Under the pieces are notes generated by a model. The model had not been told where the DNA came from, ran no database searches, and was given only the letters and a program-made list of their open reading frames with translations. From Nannocystis sp. (GTDB taxonomy: Bacteria > Myxococcota_A > Polyangia > Nannocystales > Nannocystaceae), in NCBI RefSeq assembly GCF_016714285.1, contig NZ_JADJNN010000008.1:310001-374000 (forward strand): 64,000 nt of DNA, in the 5' to 3' direction. Positions 61,393 through 64,000 of the stretch are shown in pieces. A program made the position numbers and the translations under genes. The stretch's first letter is position 1. Each line of letters begins with the position of its first letter.

Positions 61393-64000
61393 ATGGGAAT
61401 CGAACAGAGCATTACAAAAGATCATCCGACCCAGCGCGAGGGCACCGTCCTCGGCGGTCAGGTTTACGTGCGTCTGCCGGAGATGGCGGTCTCATTCGCC
61501 CGCGGGCTGGTGATCCAGGCCTGGGTGCGGCCGGATGCGCAACAGACAGCCGCGATCGTCTGGCTCGGGGGCGAGGGCGCGAAGATCGTCCTGTACCTCA
61601 TGAAGGATGCGCTCGCGCTTGAGTGGATCGACACCCAGGGCGCGCCGCACGCCGTGAAAGTCCAGGTCGCGCTGCCGGTCGGCGCGTGGTCCCGGGTCGC
61701 CGTCGCCCTCGGCCCGGGCGGCGTCACCTTCTTCCACGGGGCCACCGCGATCGCGGTCCCGGGGGCCGCCCTGCTGCCCCGCGAGACCGCCCGCGACGGC
61801 AACGCCATCGGCGCCCAGGCGGGCGGCGGCAAGGGCTTCGTCGGGGCGATCGGCGAGGTCCGCCTGTGGAACCGCAGCAGCGGCCTCGACGTGATCCTCG
61901 ATCGCGGCGCCCGTGACCTCCGCGGCGACGAGCCCGGCCTCGTCGGCTGGTGGACCCTCGAGGGCGCCGGCGGCGTCGCGGACCGCTCGCCCTTCGGCCG
62001 CCACGGCGTGCTCGTCGGCGGCGCCTTCAAGGCCGGGGCCTCGAGCTTCGCCGTCCAGCCGACCCTCGATCGCTGCCTCGACTTCGGGGCAGGTGTCGGC
62101 GTCGTCGACCTCGTGATCCCGCGGCTGCGCCGGGCCTTCACCTGGCAGGCGCTGGTCCGCGTCCGCGACCTCGCCCGCGAGGCCACCCTGCTCGACGCCA
62201 CGCGGGACAACCTGGGGCTGCGCGTGACCCTCGCGAAGGGCGTGCTCAAGGCCTCCGTCGCCGACAAGTCGGGCACCGTGCAGTGCAGCAGCACCCAGGC
62301 GATCGCCGCCAACACCTGGACGAGCGTCGCCCTGCGGCTCGGCGACGACGGCGCTCTCACGCTCTTCGTCAACGACGCCATCGTCGGCGCCGTCGCGGTC
62401 TCGAAGCTCGAAGTGAGGTCGACGCGCCTCGGCCCCGGCCTCGACGGTCAGATGGCCGAGGTCCGCTTCTGGTCGCGTGCCCTGTCCAGCGCCGAGATCG
62501 CCGACACCTCCCGGCGGCGGATCCACGCCTGGGCCCCCGGCCTCGTCACCTGTTGGCGGATGGACGACGAGGTCCTGCTGCCTCAGGCTGCGCCTCCCAA
62601 CAGCGCGGTCACCATCTGCTCGGACCGCAATTTCCTGGGCAACAAGGTGGTCCTGCTGCCTGGTCGCTACAACTGGAATCAGCTCGGGATCGGCAACGAC
62701 GCGCTCTCCTCGATCTCGGTGCCCGCGGCCTACCTCGGCCTCCAGGTCACCGTCTACGCGGACGGCAATTTCACCGGCAAGAGCACCAGCTACACCCGCG
62801 ACACCCCCCAGGTCGCCGACAACGACACCGCCTCGTCGATCGTCGTCGAGGGCCGCCGCGGGATCGTCGACGCGAGCCTCGCGGGGTCGTGTATCGCGTA
62901 CGTGACCGACGCTCAGCCGGCCGCGCGTGACGGGCTGACCCTCGCCTCGGCGCCGCTCGTCATCCCGCCGCGGGTCGCCGGCCTCGGCAGCGCCCTCACC
63001 CTGCCGGACCTGCCGGCGGTCGGCACCGGCGGCTACTCCGTGCAGCTATGGGTCAACCTCGACGCGGCCCTCCCGTCTTGTTCGGTGCTGACCCTGCACG
63101 GCGCCGGCGCGGTCACGGTCTACCAGCACGAGAACTTCGGCGGCGCCTCGCAGGCGCTCGGGGTCGGCAAACACGACGTCAGCAGCCTGACGATCGGCAA
63201 CGACCAGGTCTCCTCGATCAAGGTCCCCCTGGGTCTGCGCGCCGAGCTGTGGCAGCACGGCGGCTTCAAGGGCGACTCATGGAAGTACGTCAGCGACGCG
63301 CCGAGCGTGCGCGACGCCAACGATCAAGCCTCGTCGATCATCGTCGAGAGCCTGCCCGTGATCGAGATCCTGGCGACGAAGATCGGCGACAGCTTCACGC
63401 TCTCGCTCGGCGGTCTCGTGTTCAGCACCTACAACGGCCTCGATCTCGGCGTCTCCCTGACCCCGCGCCGCTGGACCCACGTCTCGATCACCCACAGCGC
63501 CGACGGCCTCCTCTGCGTCTACGCCGACGGCCGTCTCGTCCGCCGCCTCGATGTGGCCCCCTTGCCCGCCCGCACCCTCGCGCCGGTCGTCGGCCCCTTC
63601 GTCGGGTCGATCGCCGAGCTGCGCCTGTGGTCGCGCGCCCTGACCCGCGACGAGATCGAGGGCAACTGGCAGCAACGCGAAGGCGCCGGCGCCGGCCTCG
63701 TCGGGCGCTGGCCGTTCGCGGCGGACCTGTCTGGCGGACCCTCCGAGGCCAAGGGCACGGTGATCTGGCGCGAGGCCCCCGGGCTCGCGTTCAAGCGCCC
63801 GTCGGCGGAGCTGCAGGCGACCATCAAGGCGCGCGCCAGCTTCCTCGCCGATCAGACCGGCGCCAAGCAGGCGCCCCAGCTCTGCGTCAACCTCAGCGCG
63901 CTCGACGCCAGGGGCCAGCCGCTGCCGCTCACCAAGATCACGGTCGTCAGCAGCTCCAGCGTCGCGCTCTACCGCAACACGGTCCGCCCCGAGAACCGGA
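61393..64000 (+). CDS. LamG-like and beta/gamma-crystallin repeat protein (3' end beyond window)
   Basis: 869 codons are visible and the frame is still open at the window edge. Modules: LamG/concanavalin-like at about 25-150 and 230-375, two Greek-key crystallin motifs at about 405-495 (ITICSDRNFLGNKVVLL, VTVYADGNFTGKS), a further LamG part flanking a second crystallin pair (about 570-660), then an unassigned region. All four crystallin motifs keep the calcium-site pattern NDxxSS (NDALSS, NDTASS, NDQVSS, NDQASS). No signal peptide is seen, unusual for such an adhesin-like protein. GGGAGTGGGAGC precedes the ATG. Confidence 0.82.
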   Translation, partial: MGIEQSITKDHPTQREGTVLGGQVYVRLPEMAVSFARGLVIQAWVRPDAQQTAAIVWLGGEGAKIVLYLMKDALALEWIDTQGAPHAVKVQVALPVGAWSRVAVALGPGGVTFFHGATAIAVPGAALLPRETARDGNAIGAQAGGGKGFVGAIGEVRLWNRSSGLDVILDRGARDLRGDEPGLVGWWTLEGAGGVADRSPFGRHGVLVGGAFKAGASSFAVQPTLDRCLDFGAGVGVVDLVIPRLRRAFTWQALVRVRDLAREATLLDATRDNLGLRVTLAKGVLKASVADKSGTVQCSSTQAIAANTWTSVALRLGDDGALTLFVNDAIVGAVAVSKLEVRSTRLGPGLDGQMAEVRFWSRALSSAEIADTSRRRIHAWAPGLVTCWRMDDEVLLPQAAPPNSAVTICSDRNFLGNKVVLLPGRYNWNQLGIGNDALSSISVPAAYLGLQVTVYADGNFTGKSTSYTRDTPQVADNDTASSIVVEGRRGIVDASLAGSCIAYVTDAQPAARDGLTLASAPLVIPPRVAGLGSALTLPDLPAVGTGGYSVQLWVNLDAALPSCSVLTLHGAGAVTVYQHENFGGASQALGVGKHDVSSLTIGNDQVSSIKVPLGLRAELWQHGGFKGDSWKYVSDAPSVRDANDQASSIIVESLPVIEILATKIGDSFTLSLGGLVFSTYNGLDLGVSLTPRRWTHVSITHSADGLLCVYADGRLVRRLDVAPLPARTLAPVVGPFVGSIAELRLWSRALTRDEIEGNWQQREGAGAGLVGRWPFAADLSGGPSEAKGTVIWREAPGLAFKRPSAELQATIKARASFLADQTGAKQAPQLCVNLSALDARGQPLPLTKITVVSSSSVALYRNTVRPENR

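Overview
The window is very GC-rich, densely coding bacterial DNA, most likely from a myxobacterium of the Nannocystis type. This is inferred from Ser/Thr-rich linkers after lipobox cysteines, thrombospondin-type-3/OmpA lipoproteins, a myxosortase-like C-terminal signal, a eukaryotic-type Ser/Thr kinase and several STAND NTPases. No rRNA, tRNA, CRISPR array, transposase or integrase was seen.

Region 1 (1-7.9 kb) is ordinary accessory chromosome: the 5' part of a PAS histidine kinase (leftward), a Bcp peroxiredoxin, a rightward group (lipoprotein, CcmH-like protein, an FHA protein carrying an inactivated CpaF-type ATPase, a lipoprotein methyltransferase) and a haem/copper monooxygenase-like lipoprotein.

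Region 2 (7.9-15 kb) looks like a small tailoring cluster: a halogenase-like flavoprotein, an acyl carrier protein, an acyltransferase-like protein without its catalytic half, a Baeyer-Villiger-type monooxygenase and a frameshifted O-methyltransferase. Within it, two inverted copies of a 215-bp structured repeat flank a zinc-ribbon lipoprotein gene. The arms of an internal stem differ between the copies but stay perfectly complementary.

Region 3 (15-27 kb) is mostly envelope and lipid genes: a frameshifted OmpA lipoprotein, a patatin/membrane-GAF pair, CDP-alcohol phosphotransferase and CdsA-like proteins, a desaturase relic, TerB-like and PrfH proteins, and several lipoproteins.

Region 4 (27-57 kb) is the most interesting part, a dense run of predicted conflict or programmed-death modules: a cytosolic subtilase with a small partner; a P-loop-less NTPase-like TPR protein; a SLOG-SLATT predicted ligand-gated membrane effector; a TIR-caspase-SIR2 fusion translationally coupled to an nSTAND protein; a CHAT-SIR2 fusion coupled to an nSTAND-WD40 protein; a solitary Eco57I-type methylase; and a four-gene operon in which two metallophosphoesterase paralogues (one degenerate) bracket a gingipain/CHAT-like peptidase and an unknown protein. 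A truncated MBL hydrolase at 49.1 kb marks a recombination scar.

Region 5 (57-64 kb) holds a Ser/Thr kinase with FG-GAP and TPR-like regions and the start of a large LamG / beta-gamma-crystallin protein cut by the window end.

All assignments come from reading motifs by eye. No database search or structure prediction was run.
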